Shown here one piece after another: positions 25,740 to 35,064 of a stretch of 64,000 bases of DNA (position 1 is the stretch's first letter; the number at the start of each line of letters is the position of its first letter). The translations under genes and the position numbers were made by a program. The notes under the pieces were generated by a model. That model did no database searches. It had not been told where the DNA came from and saw only the letters and a list, made by a program, of their open reading frames with translations. Location: positions 124,001 through 188,000 of the forward strand of contig JBMLQL010000016.1 in NCBI GenBank assembly GCA_049241565.1, written 5' to 3'. The stretch is from DZBG01 sp049241565 (GTDB taxonomy: Bacteria; Bdellovibrionota; Bacteriovoracia; Bacteriovoracales; Bacteriovoracaceae).

Positions 25740-27274
25740 GGTCTCAAAATTGTCAGCTGCCACTGACGATTGGTGGAATCATCATTTCGAACTTCAATTA
25801 ATTCAGGTTTGGTTTTAAACTCACTATCAATTTCATTGGAGACATAAAATCTCTCTCCGAGAACGGCCATAAGATTATAGATTCCTTGATGCTCCTGCAT
25901 ATCGAGCATGAACTTAATAAATAACAGTGGCACAGGTCCGTCTTTAGTTCCTAACTTATCGTAGGTACTCATCTCCACCAGAGCATCTCGTCCCATATAA
26001 GTTTTAAGAGTACTATTCAGTTTTTGAATCATATTCAGACTGAAAACATAATCATATTTAAACTTGAGCATATCTACGTCAACACGCTCTAAATTTTGTG
26101 ACTCGCGCACTTCTGCCGCTTGAAGGAAGGCACTCTTCATTGGGCCTTGAATCTCTTTAAACTCTTTTTTGACCACTGGTGCAGCTACCACCACAGGAGC
26201 TGGGGCTGCTTTTTTTGTTTCAACTTTAGGTGCTGAAACTTGAACTTCGGCCTTGGCCACTTCTTCTTTTGGCTCAGGTGTTGTGGTTTCAAAAATTTCT
26301 GTCAGACCTTTATTGGCAAATTCTTTGAGGGAGCCATAAATAAAAGGGCGACCTTGTGGGAAGCGATCACCATAAAGACTCTGCAAATGACCAGGCAAGG
26401 CCAAACTAATCACTTTTAATGAGGGAATCTCACCCTCGTGAGCGACCATCATTTGAGAAAAGCGACGTAAGCAGCCTACACCAAGGCCTTCTTTATTGAA
26501 GGTATTGATAAAATTTGAGCGTGAGATCCCATAAAAAATTTGGGGAGTAGATGTGGCCCCATAAACTTGATCTATTTCTGAGCACAGAAGCTCAATATCT
26601 TTAGAATCCGTTTGGCACATATGATTGAAGCTCTCTTCTTGAGAAGCACAGAACTTCGGTGAACGAGCGCAAAGATCATCTGTACGATAATGAGAGAGTT
26701 GTTTTTTTGAAGTTCTCTCTTTCATCCACTGTGAATAATTAAAATCAGGATGAAACTTTTCTGGATTCTTTACGAGATGTTTTCTCCACAGATTAACCGC
26801 ATTGATCATGTCGTTTGACTTAGGAGCGCACTTACTAAGAATTTTTGAAAGCGGAACTTCGCATGAATTTTTCCATTTAAATTGAGACGAGAGTGCTTGA
26901 AGATGCCAATAATCCTCAATGAGCAGACTCAAACTCATGAGCCTGTAACCGTAACGAATATAATCGAAATTTGGCCCTAATAAATCATTAGGACAAGTCA
27001 TCCCTGCATCAAGTTCAGAGTAGAGGAAATCGAGAAAATAAGGCGCTTGATTAAAACCAGTGAAATAGAATTTTTTTTGTTCTACCTCATCATCAACGAA
27101 AAAAAGTTTTCCATTGCTTGAGTTCTGTTTAACCTCAGGAAAATGCCCCTTCCAGAAGAGATCAATATCCTTCTCACCAAGAGTGGCCTTATCAAAAAAA
27201 GGGTCCTTTGCACTCAGTCCCATCATAGGACAGACCATAAGTAAGAAGAGAAACCGCAAAATCAACTGAACCAT
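25736..27274 (-). CDS. Exported protein of unknown function
   Basis: 512 residues with a signal peptide (hydrophobic LILRFLFLLMVCPMMGLSA, likely cleaved near residue 22). Several cysteines in the N-terminal half (CPNDLLG, CEVPLSKILSKC, CQTDS) suggest disulfides. An Ala/Pro/Val-rich linker (about residues 330-370) separates a C-terminal domain of ~130 residues. No family is recognised. It is probably periplasmic or surface-exposed. Confidence 0.75.
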   Translation of the reverse strand: MVQLILRFLFLLMVCPMMGLSAKDPFFDKATLGEKDIDLFWKGHFPEVKQNSSNGKLFFVDDEVEQKKFYFTGFNQAPYFLDFLYSELDAGMTCPNDLLGPNFDYIRYGYRLMSLSLLIEDYWHLQALSSQFKWKNSCEVPLSKILSKCAPKSNDMINAVNLWRKHLVKNPEKFHPDFNYSQWMKERTSKKQLSHYRTDDLCARSPKFCASQEESFNHMCQTDSKDIELLCSEIDQVYGATSTPQIFYGISRSNFINTFNKEGLGVGCLRRFSQMMVAHEGEIPSLKVISLALPGHLQSLYGDRFPQGRPFIYGSLKEFANKGLTEIFETTTPEPKEEVAKAEVQVSAPKVETKKAAPAPVVVAAPVVKKEFKEIQGPMKSAFLQAAEVRESQNLERVDVDMLKFKYDYVFSLNMIQKLNSTLKTYMGRDALVEMSTYDKLGTKDGPVPLLFIKFMLDMQEHQGIYNLMAVLGERFYVSNEIDSEFKTKPELIEVRNDDSTNRQWQLTILRP

Positions 27275-27368
27275 AACCGCCTGATGCCATGAAATAACAA
27301 TATGTTACCCTCATCCATTCTAGGTGATGTAAAGCTCTAAGCTAAGACCCCGAAAAAATTTCCTCATT

Positions 27369-27398
27369 TTGGCCGGGTCCACCTCCTTGTGATATACT
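27369..27398 (+). promoter_or_regulatory. Promoter with extended -10 ahead of a long leader
   Basis: TTGGCC (27369-27374), an 18-bp spacer and TGA-TATACT (27393-27398; extended -10). Transcription would start near 27405, about 175 nt before the small gene at 27581. Confidence 0.6.
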
Positions 27399-27404
27399 AC
27401 ATCT

Positions 27405-27580
27405 ACAGCTAAGGCCGGTGAAATATTGACCGACAAGCTTAATACGGATTAATTGTCTTTTCAAAGGAGACAGATTGGATAACCATCTTGGGCGTCCGCA
27501 TCCTTAACCCCTCACCTACTTTCATCTAGCCTGGAAGTTTGTTGAGGATGAAAAAACTCAATGAACGAAGAGAGGTTTAT
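27405..27580 (+). other. Long 5' leader, candidate structured RNA
   Basis: About 175 nt between the predicted transcription start and the 62-codon gene. It can form short hairpins (CGGT/ACCG around 27414-27432; GTCT/AGAC around 27455-27472; a TGG/CCA stem near 27475-27486). It matches no riboswitch class I can recognise. The rest of the 27275-27580 interval holds only the promoter. Confidence 0.35.
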
Positions 27581-27769
27581 ATGAAAGCTACTAAAGAACT
27601 CGTCCTCAAAACAGCGACAACAAACACGGTAGAATCAACAGCGACTCTAGCAAAATTTGCTAAAGGTGCTCGTCCGATGAAATCAATGGTTGCAGTGAGA
27701 AGTTTCCGTCCAAAAGCTGTCACTCAAGTGGCTTCGCCAAAGACTGAACTTTCAGTTGAAGCTCGTTAA
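27581..27769 (+). CDS. Small basic protein of unknown function
   Basis: 62 residues from the ATG at 27581, preceded by AGAGAGG at 5 bases spacing. In-frame TTG (27539) and ATG (27548) codons upstream are less well placed. The protein is Thr/Ala/Lys/Arg-rich without a hydrophobic stretch, hence likely cytoplasmic, possibly nucleic-acid-binding. It has its own good promoter and long leader. The stop abuts that of the convergent gene with no gap. Confidence 0.55.
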   Translation: MKATKELVLKTATTNTVESTATLAKFAKGARPMKSMVAVRSFRPKAVTQVASPKTELSVEAR

Positions 27770-28201
27770 CTAAAAAGCGCGCTCAAGTTGCTGAAGCTGT
27801 GATTTTTTAATTTTATCTAGATCTTCTAGTTTCTTCTGGTGAAGAACACCGAGATATTTTTTCTTTATTTCAAAACTCTTTTCAATATAACTCACGTAAG
27901 ATTTTTTCATCTCTCTAAAGCAGACTTGCTTCTGATCCCTTGAAGTGAGAATCCCTGTGGGACCTGCCACTTCTCCTGAACAGATGAGTTTTTCTTCCTC
28001 AATAATATTGCTCACTGTCTTCATGATGAGATTGAATTTGTCCTCAAACTCTCCCCCACTTTGAATATTGAGATCCCCTAACTTATCAAGCTCGAGCTGA
28101 ATACGGCCAGCTCCAGAGGCACTCGGTTTATCACCGAAATTCCAAAACTGTGCCTGAGAATATTGAGTGGATAGAATAAAAACTAAAAGAAATCTGACCA
28201 T
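27770..28201 (-). CDS. Small exported protein of unknown function
   Basis: 143 residues with a signal peptide (MVRFLLVFILSTQYSQA, cleavage near residue 17). The mature part is helical and charged, with two cysteines. It starts inside the end of maf (19-bp overlap), so it is co-expressed with maf and the FecR-domain protein. Confidence 0.65.
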   Translation of the reverse strand: MVRFLLVFILSTQYSQAQFWNFGDKPSASGAGRIQLELDKLGDLNIQSGGEFEDKFNLIMKTVSNIIEEEKLICSGEVAGPTGILTSRDQKQVCFREMKKSYVSYIEKSFEIKKKYLGVLHQKKLEDLDKIKKSQLQQLERAF

Positions 28202-28791
28202 ACATTGGCTCCTAAAAACTTTTCCATCTCTATCACAAAACGACTCAGAGGAAATCCCACAACATTAGCATAATCACCTTCAACCTTAGAAATAAAAGTC
28301 AGTGATGGTCCTTGAATACCATAGGCCCCGGCCTTATCCAGTGAGTCTCCTGTGGCAATATAAAGATTCATTAAATGATCACTGATGGTATTAAAACTCA
28401 CTCTGGACTCTTCAACGAACTGCTTTTTACTTATCTGATTATTTGTTTTTTGAATGATTTGTACACCAGTAAAAACAGAATGGGTTTTCCCTGCTAACTC
28501 AGAGAGAAAAACTCGCGCCTCCTCCGGGCCTGAAGGTTTTCCATAAATTTTTCCATTCATCGCCACCACTGTATCAGCGGAAATAATAATGGCCTTATCT
28601 TCTTGAAGTGAGTCTAAAACCACATCACCTTTCTGCGCCGCGATTTCCATGGCATATTTGGCCGGATCAGTCTCGTGAGAGATTTCGTCAGCATGCTTAG
28701 TGATGATAGAGAAATCAATTTTCAGATGTCCTAAAAGTTCTTTACGTCGAGGGGAGCTACTAGCAAGAATGAGTTTATACTTATTTGTCAT
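28183..28791 (-). CDS. maf: Maf-family nucleoside triphosphate pyrophosphatase
   Basis: 202 residues. LASSSPRRKELL at the N-terminus, ISADTVVAMNGKIYGKP and the LSELAGKTHSVFTGVQI segment are the conserved Maf blocks. The family hydrolyses non-canonical or m5-UTP/dTTP-type nucleotides and can slow septation when over-produced. Its start overlaps the end of the FecR-domain gene by 11 bp. Confidence 0.93.
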   Translation of the reverse strand: MTNKYKLILASSSPRRKELLGHLKIDFSIITKHADEISHETDPAKYAMEIAAQKGDVVLDSLQEDKAIIISADTVVAMNGKIYGKPSGPEEARVFLSELAGKTHSVFTGVQIIQKTNNQISKKQFVEESRVSFNTISDHLMNLYIATGDSLDKAGAYGIQGPSLTFISKVEGDYANVVGFPLSRFVIEMEKFLGANVWSDFF

Positions 28792-30289
28792 TTTTTAATA
28801 TCCAAGCATAGAACTGTAAATCGTTCATCAGGCGACGTTGCTGCGCCTTCTGATTAAACTGGTGTTTAATCGATTTTACATAAGTTTCTAGTGCCTTGAC
28901 ATAAAATTTTTCATCTATAAGTAATGGGCGAAAGTCACCCTTCATGGTGAGATCTTTAACCAGACGATCAAGAGATTTAAGATTGGTTGTTTCAACTCGT
29001 CGTGTATATTCATATAAGAAGGCCAGTCTCGTCCCTATATCCTCTCCCCACAAGCGATACCCAAAATCCACCGCCAGCTTTGATTCATCAGAGAAACTAT
29101 CAATAACGGGAAGTGTGTATTTTTCAGTCCAAATTTCTGCGGCAAGTTCAAGGCTGGCCACCCTCTTAGTCACAAGCTCCACAATAGAGAGATGGGGAGA
29201 GCTTTCTGCTTCTTCAGAAAATGACTTACCTTCTGCATCAACCACTGTCCATTGAGTCGTCGAAATATCTTGGATAGTGTCGTTAGCATACCCTCTTAAA
29301 TGAAGTTTAAACTGCTTCTCTTGTTTGTCATTGATCACAATATCATCACGACGCTTAAAATGGCCCTTATCATTAGGAAGATAAAAAGCATCAAAGCTTG
29401 TATTCACTACATCCAAACTAAAATTGGGGGCCACAACAAAGACTCGATTATTGAGTCCATTCATCTTTTCTTGATGAGCTTTTTTATACTCATTCATTTT
29501 CTCGAAAAGTTTTTCCGTGGCCTTGCTACTTCCTTCAGAGAGACTTAAAAATCGCTGGAGTTCATCTTGTTTTTGATAAATCTGGCGCTCAAAGAAATCA
29601 ATATTGGCCTCTCTTACTAGAAGAGGAAGAGAAACTTGATCTGTCTGTGGAGATAGATTTTGAGGAACAACTTCATTCACGCGGTGATGCCAATAGAAAT
29701 GCCCTTGATTAAGCCTCACGACATACATGGCCTGATTCTTGGCGAGATTAATTTCATTAAAAGAAACAGAGCTCTCAGGGGAGATTCTCACTAACGTTCC
29801 ATCGATAAGAAAAATCCAAATTGAGCTGTCTTTTCCTGTTTGAATCTCATCTCCTTCTTTGATTTGAGAGAGATGACGAATCTGGATAGGTTTTGAGCCT
29901 CTAAAACTTTGACAAATTCCCGAGCACTTCAAAACTTTTCCAATAAGCTCTTTATGAGTGTTAAGCCTGATGCGAATTTTCCAATCAGGCACACTATCCT
30001 TGGCGGCGCGATCTGCGAGCCAACGATCAATATCAAGCCACTGATTTGGGTCTTGCCCTTCCCAGTCGATGGTAGAGAACTTCTCCCCTTTCAAGGGAGT
30101 GGTGTCCTGGATGACCTGTTTTTCTTCAACTTTCCATTCTGTTTTTTGATGAAAATCTTTGGTGGTAAAACGATGCGGCCCTTCAATTTCCTTGAAAAGC
30201 ATCAGCTCCTCGGGAGAATTCTCCTCGGGCTGGGCAATGGCCCATGACGGCATGACCGACAGAATGAGTAAAATAATAATTTTCTTCAC
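28781..30289 (-). CDS. Exported FecR-domain protein
   Basis: 502 residues from a GTG start preceded by GAGAAG. A signal peptide (KKIIILLILSVMPSWAIA) is followed by a FecR-like beta domain at about 110-200 (GKVLKCSGICQ, IKEGDEIQTGKDSSIWIFL, DGTLVRISPESSV). The C-terminal ~280 residues are mainly helical. No FecI-type sigma factor lies nearby, so the domain is probably used structurally in the periplasm rather than for sigma control. It is first in a three-gene group with maf and a small exported protein. Confidence 0.75.
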   Translation of the reverse strand: MKKIIILLILSVMPSWAIAQPEENSPEELMLFKEIEGPHRFTTKDFHQKTEWKVEEKQVIQDTTPLKGEKFSTIDWEGQDPNQWLDIDRWLADRAAKDSVPDWKIRIRLNTHKELIGKVLKCSGICQSFRGSKPIQIRHLSQIKEGDEIQTGKDSSIWIFLIDGTLVRISPESSVSFNEINLAKNQAMYVVRLNQGHFYWHHRVNEVVPQNLSPQTDQVSLPLLVREANIDFFERQIYQKQDELQRFLSLSEGSSKATEKLFEKMNEYKKAHQEKMNGLNNRVFVVAPNFSLDVVNTSFDAFYLPNDKGHFKRRDDIVINDKQEKQFKLHLRGYANDTIQDISTTQWTVVDAEGKSFSEEAESSPHLSIVELVTKRVASLELAAEIWTEKYTLPVIDSFSDESKLAVDFGYRLWGEDIGTRLAFLYEYTRRVETTNLKSLDRLVKDLTMKGDFRPLLIDEKFYVKALETYVKSIKHQFNQKAQQRRLMNDLQFYAWILKNDK

Positions 30290-30382
30290 AAAAGCTTCTC
30301 GGGTGACCTGCTTTAAAATTTACGGTTTCCCTCTATTTTGCTAGAATCAGGAATCAATTTCCCCTAATGAGGACACCAAATC

Positions 30383-33300
30383 ATGGAACCAAAGACCGAG
30401 TCAGCGGCCAATGAGCAATTTTCATTTGTCGAAGCAGAAAAGTCAGTTTTAGCTTTCTGGAATAAAGACCAGATTTTTAAGAAGTCTCTTGAAAAGACAG
30501 CAAGCTCAAAACCCTATATTTTTTATGATGGTCCTCCTTTTGCCACAGGTCTTCCTCACCATGGTCACCTTGTGGCCTCAACACTTAAAGATATTATTCC
30601 TCGCTACTTCACGATGAAAGGCCACTATGTTTCTCGTCGCTTTGGTTGGGACTGTCATGGTCTTCCAATTGAGCAAGAGATTGATAAAAAATTCGGTATG
30701 TCGGCCAATGATTATGTCGCCGCCAACGGGGTTAAAAAATATAATGATGAATGTCGTGGGATTGTTGACCGCTATGTGAACGAATGGGAACGCACCATTT
30801 CTCGTCTTGGACGATGGGTTGACTTTGAAAATGATTATAAAACCATGGATCTCACTTTCATGGAATCAGTTTGGTGGGTCTTTAAATCAATCTGGGACAA
30901 AGACTTAATCTACCAAGGAAACAAAATCGTTCCTTACTCTCCAGCTCTTCAAACAGCTCTTTCAAATTTTGAGGCAACTCAAAACTATCAAGACATTCAA
31001 GACCCAGCGGTCACTGTTCTTTTTAGAACAAAAGCTGATCCAAATATTTATCTTGCAGCGTGGACCACAACTCCTTGGACACTTCCCTCAAACCTCTCAC
31101 TTTGTGTTCATCCAGAAATTGAGTATGTGAAAGTCAAAGATCTTGAAAAGAATATTTTCATCATCATGGCCCGTGCACGTCTTGAATCTTATAAGAAAAA
31201 TTTTAAATACGAAGAAGTAGAAACTTTTACAGGTGCTTCCCTTAAAGGAGTGGCTTATGAACCGCTCTTCCCTTATCATGCTGATCTTGCCTCAAAGGGT
31301 TATTATATCGTCTTAAATGATGAGTATGTAACGACAACTGATGGTACTGGGATTGTTCATCAAGCTCCTGCTTTTGGTGAAGATGATAATCGTGTGATGA
31401 AAGCGGCGGGACTGACTGAAGTAATTCTTCCGATGGATGCCGCAGGAAAATTCACGGCCGACATCTCAGACTTCAAAGGCCAGTACTTTAAAGATGCTGA
31501 TAAAGAGATCATTAAAAACTTAAAAGATCGTGGACAACTTTTCCATCAATCAACTCTCGTCCACTCATACCCAATGTGTTACCGCACTGATACTCCACTC
31601 ATGTATCGAGCGATGCCTCAGTGGTATCTTGCTGTTGAAAAAATAAAAGATAAGATGATCAAGGCCAATGAGCAGATCAACTGGGTTCCCTCACATATTC
31701 AAGAAGGACGCTTTGGCAAATGGCTTGAAGGAGCTAAGGACTGGGCCATCTCACGTACTCGTGTTTGGGGAACTCCTCTTCCCATTTGGATCAACGAAAC
31801 GACAGGAAAACAAATCTGTCTTGGGTCAGTGTCCGAACTTGAAAAACTGACCGGAACAAAAATTACTGATATCCATCGAGAGTCAGTTGATCACCTCGAT
31901 TTTAAAATTGCGGGTGAAGAAGGAACCTACAAACGTATTCCTGAAGTTTTAGACTGTTGGTTTGAATCAGGCTCAATGCCTTATGCCCAACTTCACTACC
32001 CTTTTGAAAACCAAGAAGTTTTCAAAAAAGGTTTCCCAGCCGAGTTCATCGCTGAGGGTCTCGATCAAACACGTGGATGGTTTTATACACTCACTGTTTT
32101 ATCTGCTGCCTTGTACGATAAGCCAGCCTTCAAAAATGTCATCGTCAACGGTCTTGTCCTTGCTAAAGATGGCAAGAAGATGAGTAAACGTTTAAAGAAC
32201 TATACGGCCCCTGATGAGCTGATGGAAGCTTACGGTGCCGATGCTTTAAGACTATTCCTTATTAACTCAGGAGTAGTTAAAGGCGAAGAGCTTAGATTTA
32301 CTGATGAAGGCGTTAAGGACATGGTTCGCCGTGCTCTTCTTCCTTGGTACAACTCCTTTAAATTCTTTGAGACATACGCCAAAGTAGATGGATGGAGTGC
32401 AAAAAAGAATTTTAAGCTTGGAAATAATATTCTTGATCGCTGGTTGCTTTCAAAACTTCAAACTCTTATTACCAATGTGAATGCAGAGATGCAGGCCTAC
32501 CGTTTATACAATGTTGTTCCTGAGCTTATGGGATTCATTGATGACCTCACAAATTGGTATATCCGCTTAAATCGTCGCCGCTTCTGGGACGATGGACTGA
32601 CTCAGGATAAGTGCGAAGCCTACTCAGCTCTTTACACAACACTTGAGGCCCTCTCAGGAATGATGGCCCCATTTACACCATTCCTCGCAGATCATGTTTA
32701 TTTAAAACTCAAAGATTTTGGAGCACTGACAGAAGCCTCGGTTCATCTCTGCTCTTATCCTGAGGCCAAATCTGAAATGATCAATGCCACTCTTGAGACA
32801 GCAGTAGATCGCATGCAACAAGTGATTTTATTAGGTCGTCAAAAAAGACTTCTTGAAACAATCAAAGTGAAAACGCCACTTTCTGTTTTAAAAATCATTC
32901 ATCAAGATAAGAGTCTTTTAAATGAAATCAAAAAACTTGAAGACTATATTCAAACCGAGCTCAATGTAAAAACGGTCGAATACCATACAGACGAAGAAAA
33001 CTATATTCGTCTCTATGCAAAACCGAATCTTCCTGTTCTCGGGAAGAAGCTGGGTAAAGAGATGGGTCTTTATACAAAAAAGATTGCTGAGATTGGCTAC
33101 AAAGAGCTTGCTGAGCTTGAGAGCGGAAAATCTGTTTCAATTGATGGTAAAGAATTTACACCTGAAGAAATTCTCACTTTCCGTGAGGCCAAAGCAGGAA
33201 CACAGGCCGTGACAAATAGATTCATCACGATTGATCTGAACTGCACTCTTGATCAAAAACTTATTGATGAAGGTCTGGCCCGAGAGATCGTCAATAGAAT

Positions 33301-33520
33301 TCAAAAAACAAGAAAAGAGATGAACTTCAACGTTGATGATCGTATCGCTATAAAAGTTTATACTAACGAGCAGCTCTCAAAAGTTTTCACTGAATTTAAA
33401 GATTATATTTGTAGTGAAACACTCACTAAAGAAACTGAGCTCCTTGGTGCCATCCCTACAGGGGCGGTTAAGCACGAAATTGATGAAATGGATTTTCATA
33501 TTTTAGCGCTGAAAAAATAG
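30383..33520 (+). CDS. ileS: Isoleucyl-tRNA synthetase
   Basis: 1045 residues, the length of the eukaryotic-like (type 2) IleRS rather than the ~940-residue E. coli type. HIGH motif is PHHGH (about residue 58) after YDGPPFATGLP; KMSKR is GKKMSKRLKNY (about 598). The editing domain contains TTTPWTLPSNL and GTGIVHQAPAFGEDD. Type 2 enzymes are often less sensitive to mupirocin. It stands alone after a GAGG ribosome site; a large hairpin follows 25 bp past the stop. Confidence 0.98.
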   Translation: MEPKTESAANEQFSFVEAEKSVLAFWNKDQIFKKSLEKTASSKPYIFYDGPPFATGLPHHGHLVASTLKDIIPRYFTMKGHYVSRRFGWDCHGLPIEQEIDKKFGMSANDYVAANGVKKYNDECRGIVDRYVNEWERTISRLGRWVDFENDYKTMDLTFMESVWWVFKSIWDKDLIYQGNKIVPYSPALQTALSNFEATQNYQDIQDPAVTVLFRTKADPNIYLAAWTTTPWTLPSNLSLCVHPEIEYVKVKDLEKNIFIIMARARLESYKKNFKYEEVETFTGASLKGVAYEPLFPYHADLASKGYYIVLNDEYVTTTDGTGIVHQAPAFGEDDNRVMKAAGLTEVILPMDAAGKFTADISDFKGQYFKDADKEIIKNLKDRGQLFHQSTLVHSYPMCYRTDTPLMYRAMPQWYLAVEKIKDKMIKANEQINWVPSHIQEGRFGKWLEGAKDWAISRTRVWGTPLPIWINETTGKQICLGSVSELEKLTGTKITDIHRESVDHLDFKIAGEEGTYKRIPEVLDCWFESGSMPYAQLHYPFENQEVFKKGFPAEFIAEGLDQTRGWFYTLTVLSAALYDKPAFKNVIVNGLVLAKDGKKMSKRLKNYTAPDELMEAYGADALRLFLINSGVVKGEELRFTDEGVKDMVRRALLPWYNSFKFFETYAKVDGWSAKKNFKLGNNILDRWLLSKLQTLITNVNAEMQAYRLYNVVPELMGFIDDLTNWYIRLNRRRFWDDGLTQDKCEAYSALYTTLEALSGMMAPFTPFLADHVYLKLKDFGALTEASVHLCSYPEAKSEMINATLETAVDRMQQVILLGRQKRLLETIKVKTPLSVLKIIHQDKSLLNEIKKLEDYIQTELNVKTVEYHTDEENYIRLYAKPNLPVLGKKLGKEMGLYTKKIAEIGYKELAELESGKSVSIDGKEFTPEEILTFREAKAGTQAVTNRFITIDLNCTLDQKLIDEGLAREIVNRIQKTRKEMNFNVDDRIAIKVYTNEQLSKVFTEFKDYICSETLTKETELLGAIPTGAVKHEIDEMDFHILALKK

Positions 33521-33544
33521 TGTTTTAAAAGAATTAATGACTCT

Positions 33545-33598
33545 AAAGCCTTGAAATCATAAAGCAGTTCCTAGACTGCCTTAAGATTCCAAGGCTTT
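33545..33598. repeat. 54-nt near-perfect hairpin downstream of ileS
   Basis: Outer 14-bp arms 33545-33558 and 33585-33598 pair with one mismatch. An inner pair of 5-bp arms (33564-33568 with 33575-33579) continues the stem. There is no U-run on either side. It could be an ileS terminator or processing signal, or a dispersed palindromic element. The interval 33521-33679 holds nothing else I recognise. Confidence 0.7.
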
Positions 33599-33679
33599 CT
33601 ACTAAAACAATCAAGAATTCAACTTAATCATCCGATACATCCTTGTACCACTGCATTTTCATTATTCTGGGGGATGGAT

Positions 33680-34219
33680 ATGAATTGGAAAGAATTCTAT
33701 AAGGTCGACATTTTTAAAGTCACACCGAAAGGTGAGTCGCTCCTTTATAAAACGGCCATTTCTACTCCCGAAGATATTCCAGTGCATGAACTTTTTATGC
33801 CTAAATTTGGAAAATTAGAGCTTTCTGCTAATGAGAAAAAAAAGCTCTGTATTAACACTCGAAAAATTCTTCATTGCCGTCACCTCCTCCAAACAAAACA
33901 TCTTCGTCAGTGGGCCAAACAATTTGTTCAAAAAATTGAAGCTCAAAAAGAAAAAGAAATCATTTTGAGAACATCTGGCGCCGGAGTTTATCTCATTTTA
34001 GCAGCGGTAGAACTTTACCCTCATCTTGCCAAAAAAATTGTCTGTTATACGACTGAAATACCTCTCAAAGTAAGTAATAAAAAAATCACTGGCACGCGTA
34101 ACTGCCAATTCATTTATGGACCTCACAACTCAAGCTTTCTTGGGCAATTCCCTAGTTTGTGGAAGTCCTCGCCTTATTTGCCACTCTTTAACAATGAAGA
34201 GCTCAAAAAAGCCGCCTAG
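33680..34219 (+). CDS. Hypothetical protein
   Basis: 179 residues from the second of two close ATGs; GGGGG at 33669-33673 is correctly spaced only for 33680. The protein is basic, soluble, and has an alpha/beta core (KEIILRTSGAGVYLILAAVE). No family is recognised. Confidence 0.65.
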   Translation: MNWKEFYKVDIFKVTPKGESLLYKTAISTPEDIPVHELFMPKFGKLELSANEKKKLCINTRKILHCRHLLQTKHLRQWAKQFVQKIEAQKEKEIILRTSGAGVYLILAAVELYPHLAKKIVCYTTEIPLKVSNKKITGTRNCQFIYGPHNSSFLGQFPSLWKSSPYLPLFNNEELKKAA

Positions 34220-34221
34220 AT

Positions 34222-34251
34222 TTGCCTTGGGCCTTCTAGATCTGACATAAT
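34222..34251 (+). promoter_or_regulatory. Leaderless-type promoter of the gene at 34258
   Basis: TTGCCT (34222-34227), an 18-bp spacer and TGA-CATAAT (34246-34251, extended -10). The -10 ends 7 bases before the ATG and no Shine-Dalgarno sequence is present. Confidence 0.6.
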
Positions 34252-34257
34252 AGCTTC

Positions 34258-35034
34258 ATGAAAATGGTTCTTCTTTTGTGCGGGCTGATTTCTTTTAGTG
34301 CCTTCGGCCAAAAAGAAATTTCCTCTAATACATTTAAGTCAATTGCACGCCCTCAGCTTCTCGCTATTATCTCTGAGTTCTATCATATGATTGAACAGTT
34401 TCCTGAGTACCCTGCAGGTATGAGTCGGCTTATTAATCTTTCAAGACAGTTCGAAGAAGATAAACAAACCATGCTGATCAGCTGTCCACGCTATATTAAT
34501 GACGAGTGTCTTCCACTTTTGGAGAAAATGCTTCAAGGTGTGCAAGAGCTGGATCTCCAAACGAATACTTTTTATGGACAACTCAGATCCAATCAAGAGC
34601 CTTATATCAGTGCGCTCACTGGTTTACGGTTTATTGATCTTTATCAAAATGAATTGTGGCGTTTAAAAAATGCTATCGAGTTTGCTAGTTTTACTTATAG
34701 AGCGAAAAAGTCTCAGATCAAAACAGATCCTATCATTCTTCTTCATGATCGCATGAAAACCTATCTCTCACTTAGCGTTCCTGAGTTTGTCCCATTTCTT
34801 TATAAAGAAGATTTCAAACAATTTTATATGAACTTCATTCGTCCCATGGACTATCATTTAAGCACCCCCACGGCTCACACATTCTTTTATAAAAATATTA
34901 AAGAATTAAATTTCAGCCTCAATCTTCTGCTACAGAATCTCACCAAACGAAATAAAAAGACTCCTGCAGGAATGATCGGAAGCTTAAATAATCTACATAT
35001 TCGATGGAATCATATTCTTAGGAATTATTATTAA
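34258..35034 (+). CDS. Exported hypothetical protein
   Basis: 258 residues with a signal peptide (MKMVLLLCGLISFSAFGQ, cleavage near residue 18). The mature protein is helical and contains one pair of close cysteines (SCPRYINDEC). No family is recognised. Expression is probably from a leaderless mRNA; a bidirectional terminator follows. Confidence 0.7.
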   Translation: MKMVLLLCGLISFSAFGQKEISSNTFKSIARPQLLAIISEFYHMIEQFPEYPAGMSRLINLSRQFEEDKQTMLISCPRYINDECLPLLEKMLQGVQELDLQTNTFYGQLRSNQEPYISALTGLRFIDLYQNELWRLKNAIEFASFTYRAKKSQIKTDPIILLHDRMKTYLSLSVPEFVPFLYKEDFKQFYMNFIRPMDYHLSTPTAHTFFYKNIKELNFSLNLLLQNLTKRNKKTPAGMIGSLNNLHIRWNHILRNYY

Positions 35035-35062
35035 AAAAAAGGCCAGCAATGCTGGCCTTCAT
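35033..35062. terminator. Bidirectional terminator between the gene at 34258 and rpsU
   Basis: A perfect 7-bp GC-rich stem (35041-35047 with 35051-35057, loop AAT) is flanked by A8 on the left (35033-35040) and a T-rich tract on the right, so it can terminate both convergent transcripts. Confidence 0.85.
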
Positions 35063-35064
35063 TT

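Noticed and set aside
27405..27580. Known riboswitch class (c-di-GMP, TPP, preQ1, fluoride and others)
   Set aside because: None of the conserved core motifs I know could be placed in the leader.
28944..29548. Plus-strand frames opposite the FecR-domain gene
   Set aside because: Shadows of a well-supported exported protein; no ribosome sites or domains.
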